Source: Adineta vaga
Lineage: Eukaryota; Rotifera
Length of the DNA: 64,000 bases
Direction of reading: 5' to 3'
Assembly: GCA_021613535.1 (NCBI GenBank)
Contig: CP075493.1
Coordinates: 4,278,001 to 4,342,000 of the forward strand
Of this stretch, positions 11,144-21,519 are shown piece by piece. How positions within the stretch are numbered: position 1 is the stretch's first letter; every line of letters starts with the position of its first letter. The notes under the pieces are model-generated. The model was not told where the DNA came from and ran no database searches. It saw nothing but the letters and a program-made list of their open reading frames with translations. A program made the position numbers and the translations under genes.

Positions 11144-12328
11144 ATGACTATGGTAGACGTGATGTCATCCAGCAAATTGAATAAATCTGACTCATCCAAT
11201 CATGCTTGTTTCTTACATGTCAGTCAAAAAGAAGCGAAAGAAACGATTGTATCTTCTTTAAACTCGACAATAAAACAAGACGAAATAGTACACAAACAAC
11301 AATATTCTTTGAATGAAGTAGATTCACTGCGTCAATTTCGAATTCGTACTCTATCTAATTGGCCACATTTTAAACCCAATGCTGAATCAATGGCATTGGC
11401 AGGATGGTTTTGCTGTAATTTAGTCGATCGAGTAATATGTATCTATTGTAACACGATTTGTCATGAATGGACAAAAGATGATGATCCAATTGCAGTTCAT
11501 GCTATACTTGCTCCTCATTGTCCATTTGTTCATTCTTTATCTGTAATAAAAACAGCACCAAAAATCGTCAATAATACCTTGGATAACAGATTTCAACCAT
11601 CACATCCAAACATGGCTGGAATCTCTCGTCGACAAGAAACCTTTTCGAATCCAACATGGAAAGATACTTCGCCAAGTATTGAAGATTTTGTTCGTGCAGG
11701 ATTCTTTTCTACAGGTATCTCCAATACAGTAACATGTTTTTATTGTAATGGTTCATTACATCAATGGGGAACGAATGATAGTCCAATGATTGAACACGTT
11801 CGATGGTTTCCAGATTGTACTTATGCAAGACATCTTTGCGGAGAAGAATTGTATGGAAAAGTATTGATTAGTAACAAACGAATGTTAACTGAGAATAAGA
11901 TCGATGAAAATGAACTAAAACGTTCAGTTGCAGCCAGACTTGATTTACCTGTTGTTCAACGTCTTCGTTCTCAATATTCATTAGGAATTATCAAACGTTG
12001 TCTTGAAGATCAATTAAAAAATAAAAATGATGATTTCGTATCGGATTTAGATTTCACAATGGCTTGTTTGATACTTCAAAAACAAATCGATATTATCAAA
12101 GGTTGTAAAGATAGAATTATAACTCCATCGAAACATCCGCAATTAGAAACTTCAATGAAATCATCAAAGCAATCATTAGGTGAATGTTTAATATGTCTTA
12201 CGGAAGAGAAAAAATTAGCATGTTTGCCCTGTGGACACCTTTGTGCTTGTGTTTCTTGCGGATATGCACTTCGTTCATGTCCTGTTTGTAGAGAAAAAAT
12301 TCAGTGTTTTTTGAGAATCAATTCATAG
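11144..12328 (+). CDS. Inhibitor of apoptosis protein, two BIR domains and a C-terminal RING
   Basis: Intronless, 394 aa. BIR1 lies at about residues 65-135, with the zinc site C-x2-C (CIYC), H and C (HAILAPHC). BIR2 is at about 165-235 (CFYC ... HVRWFPDC). A RING finger closes the protein (CLICLTEEKK..., CGHLCACVSCG, CPVC). IAPs bind caspases or IBM-bearing partners through the BIR grooves and act as E3 ubiquitin ligases through RING, in the cytosol. The order BIR-BIR-RING and the length match insect and vertebrate two/three-BIR IAPs. The start at 11144 is the first ATG; a second Met two codons on is equally possible. The residue-1 to 60 leader is low-complexity. Confidence 0.92.
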   Translation: MTMVDVMSSSKLNKSDSSNHACFLHVSQKEAKETIVSSLNSTIKQDEIVHKQQYSLNEVDSLRQFRIRTLSNWPHFKPNAESMALAGWFCCNLVDRVICIYCNTICHEWTKDDDPIAVHAILAPHCPFVHSLSVIKTAPKIVNNTLDNRFQPSHPNMAGISRRQETFSNPTWKDTSPSIEDFVRAGFFSTGISNTVTCFYCNGSLHQWGTNDSPMIEHVRWFPDCTYARHLCGEELYGKVLISNKRMLTENKIDENELKRSVAARLDLPVVQRLRSQYSLGIIKRCLEDQLKNKNDDFVSDLDFTMACLILQKQIDIIKGCKDRIITPSKHPQLETSMKSSKQSLGECLICLTEEKKLACLPCGHLCACVSCGYALRSCPVCREKIQCFLRINS

Positions 12329-12345
12329 ATTTTAGTAGACGTTAA

Positions 12346-12351
12346 AATAAA
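12346..12351 (+). promoter_or_regulatory. Polyadenylation signal of the IAP gene
   Basis: AATAAA 18 nt after the IAP stop codon, directly followed by another ATAAA. Confidence 0.5.
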
Positions 12352-12541
12352 TAAATGGTATGCCCGATTTTCAGGGCAAATATTATAACTTTGCTGATTT
12401 CTTCTTGTTTTACTATACTCATATAATATACATCGATTATTTCAAAAATTTAAATAGTGATGTTCTTTCACGATTGTATTCAAAAGAAAGAAAATTATAA
12501 AAAACTTCCCACAATCATCAAATACTAGTTAATTTTTTCAT

Positions 12542-13787
12542 TTAAACGTCTGAGGATACAACGGATGATCGTTTTGGAATAACATCCAATCTTCGCGGTA
12601 CGTCGATAATAGATTTTCTGCTCGTATCAATGATTTGTTTTGATATTTCTGCTGACATTGCGGCTGTTTCCTTTTTGAGCTTCTCATTATTCTTTACTTT
12701 CTGAACTTCTTTAAGATATTTTTGTATTATAAAAATTTCTGCTCGACAGTCATAACAATGATCGAGTCCTTCATTAGGTACAGTGTCCATATCATGTTCA
12801 TAATGCATTATTCGTGTTACGTTTTGAAAATAAAGCAGAGAATTGGCAAATTCTTGATGATCATAATCGACCTTTTTAGCGTCTTTCTTCACAACCAATC
12901 GGCATTCCATACTTCTTCTTGATGCCCACGGTTCAATAATTTGGCGCCCCTGAAGATATGTCGTTTTACCTAACTCACGTGGAAGGCGAAAATATAGCAA
13001 GGATGCATCAGGTTTCATTGCATCATACCAACACATTTGATCCTCCATGTCTCTAGCCGGCACAGTATTCATTCCATATTGGTGTGGTTGGTAAGTACGA
13101 ACATTACAAATGAATAACACTTTTTTTTTTGAATTACCATATGTTCTTGCAATTGAACCACTGAGCTTTTCGCGTCGTATTACAATATTACGATGTGGTT
13201 TTATAGAAAATTCTTTGTCGTCGATTAAAATAAACTCAAAATTTGGAAATAATGAAGCCAAATAATTAATATGAATACCCGGAGCGGCGCCAGCATAAAT
13301 TACTTGATGGTCAGGATCAGTGCTATATTTTGTTAGAAATTCAATTTCAGGTAAAAGTAATTTTCGCTGTCCCCAATGTTCATTTGTAGTAATTTTTTGG
13401 GAATCAGAATTACTATCTCCTGGTAATTGCGTCGCTGTTGACAGTAAAATACGATTCATTTTGGTGAATTCTTCTTTGTGAAAGCGAAGTTCTTCTCCAC
13501 ATATAAAAACTTCACGTAAATGTGGATTATTATCATAGATCTCTTGCCCTATTGATGTAAGGTTTAATTTCTTTACGTCAAAACTTCTTTCAAACTTTAT
13601 ACGATCCACAAGTCTTCTTTCATCAGCATATAATTCCCTATCCGTTGCCGAATTCTGATTAATTTTTGGAAGTACGATATTGTTCGGTACATCTGGTTCA
13701 GAATTACTTCGATGGTAAGGTGATCGATGATTGTGATCGCGTGCGCCATGCTTCTTATTATTTCCATTTCCATTTCTAAATATAAAT
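12542..13787 (-). CDS. VP39-like cap 2'-O-methyltransferase-fold protein, 5' exon unresolved
   Basis: The open frame runs from an acceptor (TTTATATTTAG) near 13787 to the stop at 12542, about 415 codons. The segment HWGQRKLLLPEIEFL followed by VIYAGAAPGIHINYL (an SAM-binding glycine loop) and LIDDKEF is the signature of the poxvirus VP39 / PARP_regulatory family, which also occurs in giant viruses and some eukaryotes. Family members methylate the 2'-O of the cap-adjacent ribose, and VP39 also assists poly(A) polymerase. Of the K-D-K-E catalytic residues, the first Lys and last Glu seem present, but the Asp appears as Asn (FICNVRT) and the second Lys as Tyr (LLYFR), so activity is doubtful. 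No in-frame ATG lies near the N-terminus and the acceptor demands an upstream exon that I could not place within the 170 bases to the next gene. Confidence 0.65.
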
Positions 13788-13960
13788 ATTAGTAGCTTTG
13801 TGCATTATCAAAAAGAATTCAAGGCTGAATTATTCAATTTAAAGTTATCTTCTAGTTGACTTTGAGATCAGATATCGTTCGAATCTCACTATTCACATTT
13901 TGTTTAGATCAGTTATTTTACGTGTATTATTTTCTGAAATATTCAAACGTTACTATTATC

Positions 13961-15010
13961 CTACCCTGATACTAGTTTATTAAGCAATGGACGCATTTCT
14001 CTCATGTACGATATTGACCATATGATATCATCCATTGCTCGATGATTGACAGTATCTGATCCATTCCGTACTACTTGATCTTTGATCTTTCTTTCCAACC
14101 ATGGTGCCCATCGTTTCATGATCGCTTGAAATGAACTCACATCAATAATACGATAATGTAGATAGTCATGTACTTTTGGCATTTGCAACTCTAGCACGCG
14201 TTTATCGATATGAATTGAACTTCCAGCTAATGAGCACATCTTTGGTGGACAATGACGTTGTATTAAAGTCAACAGTTCATTTTCGACTTGATCCTTCGTC
14301 AGTCTTGATTTAAGACAATCAGCAAACAAATTATTACCACCATTCTTTCGATCTGCAAATGTTTTTTGATGCCAATCTCCGAGTTTATCCATAACGGATT
14401 GATCAAAATGAATCACCCAGTTACCTACAAATACAAAAATATGAATTTCGTTTATCAAAACTTTTCCTTTGCATCTTTCAAGTGCCGCCGAGTATATATA
14501 TATATATATACTACCTTTATCCAATGTGTTTAGGTCACTATCAGTAATGATGACAGCACATTCCATGATTTCTGGTTCTTCAATAGATGTCATTTCAAGA
14601 TCAAGCCAGATGATATTCATTGATTTTAATTTTTCTTCATCTGTAGGCCATCGAGATCCTCGTTCGACTTCAGCACCACCTGCACCAAATTTTTTCAACA
14701 ATACACATAGTTCTTCGTTTGCATCCTGAGAAGCAAGATCATATGGAGTGGAACCATCTGACGCACGTCGAACATTGACGTCGAACCTATACTTTTCTAT
14801 GACATGAGAAATAACGTCGGCCATGTCTCGTTCGACGAGTTCATGAAGTAATGCATTTTTATTATTCGATCTGTTTTGCCATTTCTCGATATTCTTAGCA
14901 CCGTAATCATCCTTAATCTCATCCAGTCTTTTTATCACTTTAGATTGATTATGCTTGTTCATTTGCATAAGAAGTTTTTCAAGTTCTGTATTAAGCTCAT
15001 GCATCGACAT
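13961..15010 (-). CDS. Oligoribonuclease (REXO2/Orn type) with N-terminal ankyrin-like repeats
   Basis: Exons 15010-14515 and 14424-13961; the spliced protein is 319 aa. The C-terminal part is a DEDDh 3'-5' exoribonuclease: WLDLEMTS (Asp/Glu), LAGSSIHIDKRVLE (Asp), and NHRAMDDI (His and Asp), with HYRIIDVSS as in Orn. Orn/REXO2 degrades di- to pentanucleotide RNA in the cytosol or mitochondria. Residues about 45-115 look like two ankyrin repeats (NALLHELVERDMADV, DGSTPYDLASQDANEELCVLL), not present in ordinary Orn. Intron 14514-14425 is 90 nt, free of stop codons and a multiple of three, so the unspliced frame also stays open (349 aa); its content (a TA run) and the fit of DKG-NWVIHF to Orn show it is an intron. 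Confidence 0.85.
   Translation of the reverse strand: MSMHELNTELEKLLMQMNKHNQSKVIKRLDEIKDDYGAKNIEKWQNRSNNKNALLHELVERDMADVISHVIEKYRFDVNVRRASDGSTPYDLASQDANEELCVLLKKFGAGGAEVERGSRWPTDEEKLKSMNIIWLDLEMTSIEEPEIMECAVIITDSDLNTLDKGSIYIYIYSAALERCKGKVLINEIHIFVFVGNWVIHFDQSVMDKLGDWHQKTFADRKNGGNNLFADCLKSRLTKDQVENELLTLIQRHCPPKMCSLAGSSIHIDKRVLELQMPKVHDYLHYRIIDVSSFQAIMKRWAPWLERKIKDQVVRNGSDTVNHRAMDDIIWSISYMREMRPLLNKLVSG
14491..14510. repeat. (TA)n microsatellite inside an intron
   Basis: A run of about ten TA units directly behind the splice donor of the Orn-like gene's intron. Confidence 0.8.
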
Positions 15011-16740
15011 GTTGTTGCTGGTATGGTTGTTCGAAAACTTGCAGATGAATAGTGTAAGTAATGCTATTTTCTTACCTTAGTTTAAAGAAAAAAGAGGAAT
15101 AAAAAGCAACATGTAAAGCAATCTGTTTTTTTTTACCAACGAATCGTTACCCTCCGTTTGGAAGGAAGAAGAAGAAAGGAAAAGAAAAAGTAAACGATAG
15201 AAAGTAAAAAAAAAGAGCATACGCACGCGACATTCGTAGAATTCTAACTAAAATAACTGAGAACAATCGTAAAAGAACGTCGCTAGTTGCATATTCTCTA
15301 AACTGTTTGCTTTTATTCATAAAGAAATATTGCATCATATTCTGTGGGAAAAAAGTTTCTACATGACATAAAAATGTATACTGTATGTTTTTCTGAGTCA
15401 CATCAAACATCTGTCTATTGAAAACTTTAAATATAATGCTTTTTACCGACAAACCAAGTACGATCGCTAGATTAATTATCATCATAGATATCAGTTAGCT
15501 AATAAGTCATGGTTTTACATCATTGCCACTCTCGGATATTCATTTGTACAAAGATACTAAAAATCTATTGAATTAGTAGCCATTCATAGATAGGAATTCG
15601 GCAAAAACGAAAGTTACAAGTGAATGCATTCATCTTTCATATGTTCATGATCTCCATTTATCCTTATAGGATTATACTTACCCTATGTTTACAGAATATT
15701 GAAAGCAACGTATATATTTACGACAATAGAAAAGCAAATGATCAATCGATCACTTGTTTATTGTTCATTCCATAACAGAACATCGATCGAGTAAAATCCG
15801 AAACGGCTGTGGCTGATAGCAGACTTCCTTCTTATTTCTGGAAGTGTCGTTCTCTTCAGAAAAGTCAACCATATGTTACTCTTTTTTGAAGTAAATCCAC
15901 TTTGTTTTATGACTTTTGTCAAATAAACTTTTGTTCAAAAACATTATTCAGTGAATAGAATTTCATAACAACTGACAATATCGTGTTCCCCAATACGATA
16001 TTCATTTTTATCAGAATACATACGTTTCCAACCGTTGCATGAAAAAAACTAATGTATTCTAAGTTTAATTCCGATGCCGAAAACTTTTCATATTCAATCT
16101 TTTCAAACTGGATAACCTATGTTTGTGAATAATAGATTAAAGTCTATAAACGGTTGTCTGTTTCTTGTATTTTTTAAAAATGGGATCTCGCGATTAGTTT
16201 CATAATTATTCCCAAAATTTGTTATTAATTTGTAGTTAAATGAAATAACTAAACTTATTTTTCGAAGATGTCATTTATATTTCTAAAAAATACATGTGAC
16301 ATGTAGATGTGACTTTTTAGTTTTCTGAACAAGTTTATTAAATTATAAATATTGAAAAAAAAATGAGTGCATTATTCATGTTCAAGTATGAGTGTCGTTA
16401 ATATTTGGTTATTTTAAATGATTTCAGAGACGATGTTCTATCTCGTTTTTAATAAGAATAGACATGAAGATTTAGTCGTGACGTTTGTTAAATAATGAAG
16501 AGAAAATGAATGAGCAACTTAAATCTTGTTTTGTATTTTTGCTAACAGTATGATCTCAGAACTATCGGTAATGACGATAAATGGAAATAATGTAAAGGAT
16601 CATCATGAGAAAAATAAGATATATTAAAGTTAATGAACAAAGAACAACTCATGCATACTTCTTAGCAATCTTTTATAAATAAAAGAGAATAATAAAACAA
16701 ATGCACTTATTTCCACATTTATTCTCATTCAAATACAAAC
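15011..16740. other. Intergenic, no gene seen
   Basis: 1.7 kb of AT-rich DNA between divergently oriented genes. Frame 15485-15147 (minus) ends in a Phe/Ser run from a polypurine stretch and has no domain. The promoters of the Orn-like gene and GPCR 1 should lie at the two ends. Confidence 0.45.
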
Positions 16741-17845
16741 ATGTCCTCTTCAGCTAATGTAAATCTTATATTAGAAGCCAATAATCTGAATTATATGGCT
16801 ATGATGTTTATTCGATGTTACTGTTTTATCGTCATACCTATCGGAACAATTGGTCATCTATTGAATATTTATGCATTTACGCGTCCATCATTAAGATCTA
16901 ATTCTTGTAGTCGGTACTTTTTAGCAGCGAGTATCATTGGAATAATGCATACTCTATATGCTTTACCGATGAGAATGATACAATCAGCTTTTGTTGATAC
17001 AGATCCAGGAGCATATTCAGTTGTATTTTGTAAAATAACATGGCTTTGTTTAAATTCATTAAGGCATGTAGATTGTATTTTTTATCCATTCTTGTGTCAC
17101 TCTCCTTTCATCCTCTTGTAGAAGTTCAGGTTTCTGGTTAATTGTGCTAGCTTCTGTTGATCGATACTTGTGTAGTTGTTCATCAGCAAACACAAGAGCA
17201 TGGAGCAGTGTACATGTGGCTAATCGAGTCATTCCTTTGACTATTGTCACTCTTTTCACTGCATATATTCATGTTCCAATCTTCTTCAGAATAGATATTA
17301 TACCCGCTACACAAAAACCGATCTGTTATCCACCTGGTCCTCCAGGAACTTATCGAATTATTCTATCATATTTTAATTTGATTTTTCTCGGATTATCTCC
17401 ATCCTTGTCAATGCTGATCTTTGGTCTTCTTACACGACGTAACATCGAACGGTCAAAGCGACTTCTAGTTGCACCTGTAACAAATGTATTGAATGCAACA
17501 AATCGAAAGACAAATACACATATGCTACGAATGTTATTTGTTCAAGTATTTGTATATTGCATAACCGGATTAACATTTTCTGTAGCATTAATATATACAG
17601 CAATTAATGCTAGTAAAACAAAAAATATTCTTGAAGTTGCTCAAGAAAATATGATTAATGCAGTTGTTGGTATGATGTCTACTGTTGGTCCATGTTTAAG
17701 TTTCTATTTATTCACACTTTCAAGTGGTTTGTTTCGAAAAGAACTGAAGAATCTTTTTGTTCAAATCTATCTGATTGGTGGTCATTTACAAGTTCCAACT
17801 ACCATGCCGAATACTGGCCATCGAAGAACCATAAATAGACCATAG
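16741..17845 (+). CDS. Rhodopsin-family G-protein-coupled receptor 1 (348 aa spliced)
   Basis: Exons 16741-17063 and 17122-17845 join in frame (349 codons with stop). Seven hydrophobic segments are visible. TM1 has IGTIGHLLNIYAF, TM3 begins with the conserved Cys (FCKITWLCLNSL) and ends with DRYLCS, the DRY-box equivalent. The short basic loops and TM6-TM7 region fit class A peptide/amine receptors, but the ligand is unknown. The intron donor is GC (AAG|GCATGT), the only choice that keeps frame; the nearby GTAGAT would break TM3. A paralogue lies at 47829, with its single intron at a different place. Confidence 0.8.
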
Positions 17846-18225
17846 TTAATGTTAAGTTCATATTACATTCAAGCGCGATTTGAATCTCAAGCAAAAACAC
17901 ATATTCTCGTTTAATGTTGTCATGTTCATGAAATTCGAGTATGTTCTTCGTTACTTTTTTCTGCTTTATCTGTTGAATATTTATAAAATAATAAATTAAC
18001 ATAAAAGCAAGTACTGAAGTGCGGAATAACATTGATAAAAATAGAATCCTATATGAATTGGTTTAAAGTGGGTTTTGACAAGAGATATGGGGTAGCACGT
18101 TCGTGGTATTATTTATCAGTTTTCTTTTATGAATGTCAACATTTTTGTGATACGTATGCGCATGATTGATTTCTTTCAAATTTTATCAAACAGAAAATCA
18201 AAGTAGAAATCTTAAGAAATCACGA
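17846..18225. other. Intergenic, no gene seen
   Basis: Short AT-rich gap between GPCR 1 and the convergent protease remnant. Confidence 0.4.
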
Positions 18226-19114
18226 TTACATGAGGAAAATACGAAGAAGTTCTAATTCAACCAATGAAATTAAACACAAGAATATGTTTATCTTACTACG
18301 GTAGGCTATATTACTACCAAATGTTGTCGAAGTAATATTTACAATAACATGAACTGTTGTTGAATAGATACTATCTGTGATAGTAAAACTTTCAGATGTG
18401 GTTGTTTGATTGAATCCAATCATAATAAAAGGATAAACGTGTATAAATACCTGGATGATTTACAAGAGCACAACCTGTACCGAAACTTACGATACCAACT
18501 TGTTCCCAATGTTCACCAAGCCATTGATGAATAGGACCATCGCTATCTCTTTCAAAACAGAAAAATTTCTTTCAATGAAAAGAAAAAAAAACAATTCTCT
18601 TTTGAATATTTACCTTGACAAGAATCCTTTCAATGACTGTCAATCGTGTATCTCTGATGGCATAATCGATCCAAGCATTGTTTGGTGGTAAACAAGTAAA
18701 ACCTACACAAGAATCAGTTCGTTAAAGATTTACTGGAGGTGAAACACGAAGCAAAGTGATATCATTAATAAATGTTGGTACAGGTACTTACTAAGGATGT
18801 GAAATAACTTGAACAACATGACGAGTTTGCGGAGTAGGTAACTTTTAATCATGAACACCAATAAGTACAATAGTTTGATGGCTAGAAGAACAATGAGCTG
18901 CAGTCAATATTCATTCATTGTTAATAAGAGAGCCACCACAAAAGTGGCCAAAAGCCGGCATACAAAGTGATACAATCCATGGCCAACTATGTGGTTGAGC
19001 TGGTTCACTACCAACAATACGTTCTTGACTCAAACGATATGTTGATTGTAATGAAAACTCATCATAGATTCCATCATGTTCAAAACTATTCGTTTGTTGA
19101 CAACTAAATTCCAC
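18226..19114 (-). pseudogene. Trypsin-like serine protease pseudogene, copy 1
   Basis: Reading from 19114: a leader, then an activation-site-like [19 protein letters not shown] and [11 protein letters not shown], interrupted by a stop before ILTAAHC (active-site His). Further stops follow GVHD and ISHP. DITLLRVSPPVN marks the active-site Asp region, DTRLT follows, then about 40 residues are missing before KDSCQG. The last intron has lost its AG acceptor, the catalytic-Ser motif is DSDGP instead of DSGGP, and a frameshift separates the end (HPGIYTR...YYDWIQ) from a Thr/Ser-rich tail with a hydrophobic C-terminus that may have been a GPI signal. These many lesions make it a dead copy. Two shorter relatives lie at 20881-21518 and 24150-24594. 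Confidence 0.75.
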
Positions 19115-19204
19115 ATTATTCTAAATAAATATAATACTCCTCGTACTAGGTTAGTCTTCTATCATTATAATAGTTGATATTTGGATAAAATAGTAGTGTT
19201 ACTG

Positions 19205-19450
19205 TTATATTTGTTATTAAATTCGTTAAGAGAAGTACAATATAGGCACTTTAGCTCTGCTCCATTTGTCTTTCGAAGGAAAATCTCTATTTTCTTAGGC
19301 AATAGCGAACTGTGCTGAGTAAGAAACAATAATTGATCAGTCTTCGAGAACGTATTAACTTTAATGTGTTATAATAAAAGTTTTCTTCCAAACGAAATAC
19401 AATATGTATTAGACAATCCTTCATTATGATGAATGTACCGAAAGTTTCGT
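19205..19450. repeat. Conserved SDR 3'-flank element, copy 1
   Basis: About 245 bases lying 95-340 nt downstream of the SDR A stop codon. It recurs at 22476-22720 and 27388-27640. The core of about 150 bases (beginning CTTTAGCTCTGCTCC) is nearly identical in all three. Confidence 0.75.
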
Positions 19451-19544
19451 AAAAAAACGTTTTTATTGGAATCGTTAAAGAAAAATAGAAAAATATTCAT
19501 TTCACATTATAAAAGCGTGTAGCTTCTGATAAAATAAATCAAAT

Positions 19545-20522
19545 TTAATCTTGTAATTGATTTTGAATACCTGTTGGAATAGTACTTGATGTTTTCTCTT
19601 TAAATGACAGATAATCAACAAGTCCAGTAGGTAACATTGATAATGGGAAACAGATGACACTTGATTGAAATCCTGGTCGATAACGGATATGTGGAACCGT
19701 ATTCATAACTGCATGTTGAAGAACATGAATAACTTTGATTGGATCGTCAGCATGTTTCGTCATATCTTTATTGTTTATACTTTCATACCATTCTTTCAAA
19801 TATGCATCTCCCCATCGTTCTTGAACATCATTTGGAAGTAAACTAACAAATTCAGGATATGGTCTAACAGTACTTACAATAATAGGTGTTCGCATAAGTC
19901 CAGGTTCAATGATACTGACACGTAAATTCCATGAAGCCATTTCTCGACGAAGACAATCCGAAAATGCTTCAAGTGCATATTTTGATGCACAGTATGCAGA
20001 CATACCTGGTCCTGCCAGATAACCACCAATCGACGAAACATTAATCACACGAGAATCTCGCTTTGCGATCAATAATGGTAGGAATTTTTTAGTCATAGCT
20101 ACATGTCCAAAAAAATTCACATCCATAACTTTTCGCATCGTTTCAATTGATGTCCAATCAATAAGATATCCATCGTCTATACCTGCATTATTGACAAGTG
20201 CATGTAAAACTTTTGTTTTGCTAGTGATTAATTCAAATGCAGCATCAATATCTTCTTGTTTCGTAATATCGAGACGAAAAACTGTGGCTTTTGGTGAAAG
20301 TTTGTCTTTTAGTGAAGCTATACTCTCTGGAAGAAAGACACCAGCAACAACATGAAAACCTTGTTTATCAAGTTCGAGAGCTAGACCATGACCAAAGCCA
20401 CTATCACATCCAGAAATTAAAACATATTTTCCATTTGGATTGATATTTGGTGATGGACGTAAATATTGATATAATCGATAGCTAAAATAGAATATGATTC
20501 CAAGGAGAACTACTAGAAACAT
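19545..20522 (-). CDS. Short-chain dehydrogenase/reductase A (SDR9C/RDH-like, 325 aa)
   Basis: An N-terminal hydrophobic anchor (residues 1-20) precedes a classical SDR fold. The dinucleotide loop is SGCDSGFGHG (about 38-47), the NNAG motif is at about 113, and the catalytic site is Ser in INVSSI and YCASK (about 178). The GKYVLISGCDSG-type start is typical of SDR9C enzymes (retinol, 17-beta-hydroxysteroid and 3-hydroxybutyrate dehydrogenases), so it likely oxidises a hydroxyl group using NAD(P), anchored in the ER or mitochondrial membrane. The substrate cannot be told. Intronless, like the whole array. Nearly identical to SDR B, differing mainly around GLMRTP and the LKEWYESINNKDM segment. 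Confidence 0.9.
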   Translation of the reverse strand: MFLVVLLGIIFYFSYRLYQYLRPSPNINPNGKYVLISGCDSGFGHGLALELDKQGFHVVAGVFLPESIASLKDKLSPKATVFRLDITKQEDIDAAFELITSKTKVLHALVNNAGIDDGYLIDWTSIETMRKVMDVNFFGHVAMTKKFLPLLIAKRDSRVINVSSIGGYLAGPGMSAYCASKYALEAFSDCLRREMASWNLRVSIIEPGLMRTPIIVSTVRPYPEFVSLLPNDVQERWGDAYLKEWYESINNKDMTKHADDPIKVIHVLQHAVMNTVPHIRYRPGFQSSVICFPLSMLPTGLVDYLSFKEKTSSTIPTGIQNQLQD

Positions 20523-20736
20523 ACCGACAATTATTATTTATTTGTATGAAATATATGTATAACGATAAAACTAGAAATATGATAGTATGTTACTTTTTCT
20601 TATTCGTCACATGGTTATTCTATCTTCGTATGTGCGTTCATCCTTGACTAGTGTTTTCTTTTCATATTTTAAGAGAAAAAGAACTACCCAAAATCATTTT
20701 CTTTTTTATTACTCGAAGTTTAACAAAGTAAATCAA

Positions 20737-20880
20737 TTAATCTTTGATTTGGTTTCGAATACCAGCTGGAGGAATAGATGTGTTAAGTAATTTGAACATC
20801 AACAAATCCGTTAACCAGGTGGGAAGCATTGAAAGTATTTGGAACAAGAATTTGCCTTGTAACTCTGGCCGATATCGAAG
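20737..20880 (-). pseudogene. Truncated 3' end of an SDR gene (block A)
   Basis: The last 48 codons of an SDR (RYRPELQGKFLFQ ... GIRNQIKD and stop), closest to SDR G at 31429. Similarity stops abruptly at about 20880, where a protease remnant begins. It is a recombination scar. Confidence 0.85.
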
Positions 20881-21518
20881 CTTGAATTGATACAACGCCA
20901 ATCATCATTATCCAATCTTTTCACACGAACTTGTCATAATTTCGTTGGTCGAAAACCTGAAGATGCTAGTTCACCCCATCCAATGGCTGTCAATCGTGTA
21001 TCTCTGATTGCATAATCAATCACAGCATTGTTTAGTGGTAAACAAGTAAAACCTACACAAGAATCAGCTTGTTAAAGATTTACTGGAGGTGAAACACGAA
21101 GCAAAGTGATATCGTTAATAAATGTTGGTGCAGGTACTCACTAAGGATGTGAAATAACTTGAACAACATGACGAGTTTGCGGAGTAGGTAACTTTTAATC
21201 ATGAACACCAATAAGTACAATAGTTTGATGGCTAGAAGAACAATGAGCTGCAGTCAGTATCCGTTCATCGTTAATAAGAGAACCAGCACAAAAGTGGCCA
21301 TAAACCGGCATACGAAGTGATACAATCCATAGTCAACTATGTGGTTGAGCTGTTTCATTACCAAGAATACGTCCTTGACTAAAACGATATGTTGATTGTA
21401 ATGAAAACTCATCATAGATTCCATCATGTTCAAAACTATTCGTTTGTTGACAACTAAACTCCATGGTGACTGGACAATTCGACGCACAGACATTTCGTCG
21501 TCGGATGATTCGGCGCAT
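20881..21518 (-). pseudogene. Trypsin-like serine protease pseudogene, copy 2
   Basis: From 21518: MRRIIRRRN leader, RILGNETAQPHS followed by a stop, then LWIVSLRMPVYGHFCAGSL, ERILTAAHC (active-site His kept), another stop after GVHD, DITLLRV (Asp), TAIGWGEL, and a stop in PTKL. The frame ends at the junction with the SDR fragment, before any catalytic Ser. It is a dead, 3'-truncated copy. Confidence 0.75.
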
Positions 21519-21519
21519 A

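Larger units (their letters stand above)
19115..21325. repeat. Tandem segmental duplication, block A
   Basis: This block is repeated as block B (22385-24594), offset by about 3,269-3,271 bases. The 3' flank, the SDR gene, its upstream region, a truncated SDR 3' end and a protease remnant occur in the same order. The stretch 20100-21290 is almost base-identical to 23370-24560, which points to a recent event or conversion. Confidence 0.85.

Noticed and set aside
12361-12378. GCCC...GGGC inverted repeat after the IAP gene as a histone-like or terminator hairpin
   Set aside because: Four-base stem only; a normal AATAAA lies just before it, so there is no reason to assign a function.
15147-15485. 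112-residue minus-strand frame
   Set aside because: Its end is a Phe/Ser run from a purine-rich stretch; there is no domain, splice context or conserved feature.
20587-20790. 67-residue plus-strand frame repeated at 23856 and 31279
   Set aside because: The repetition comes from the duplicated SDR 5' flank and 3' end on the other strand; the frame itself has no coding character.
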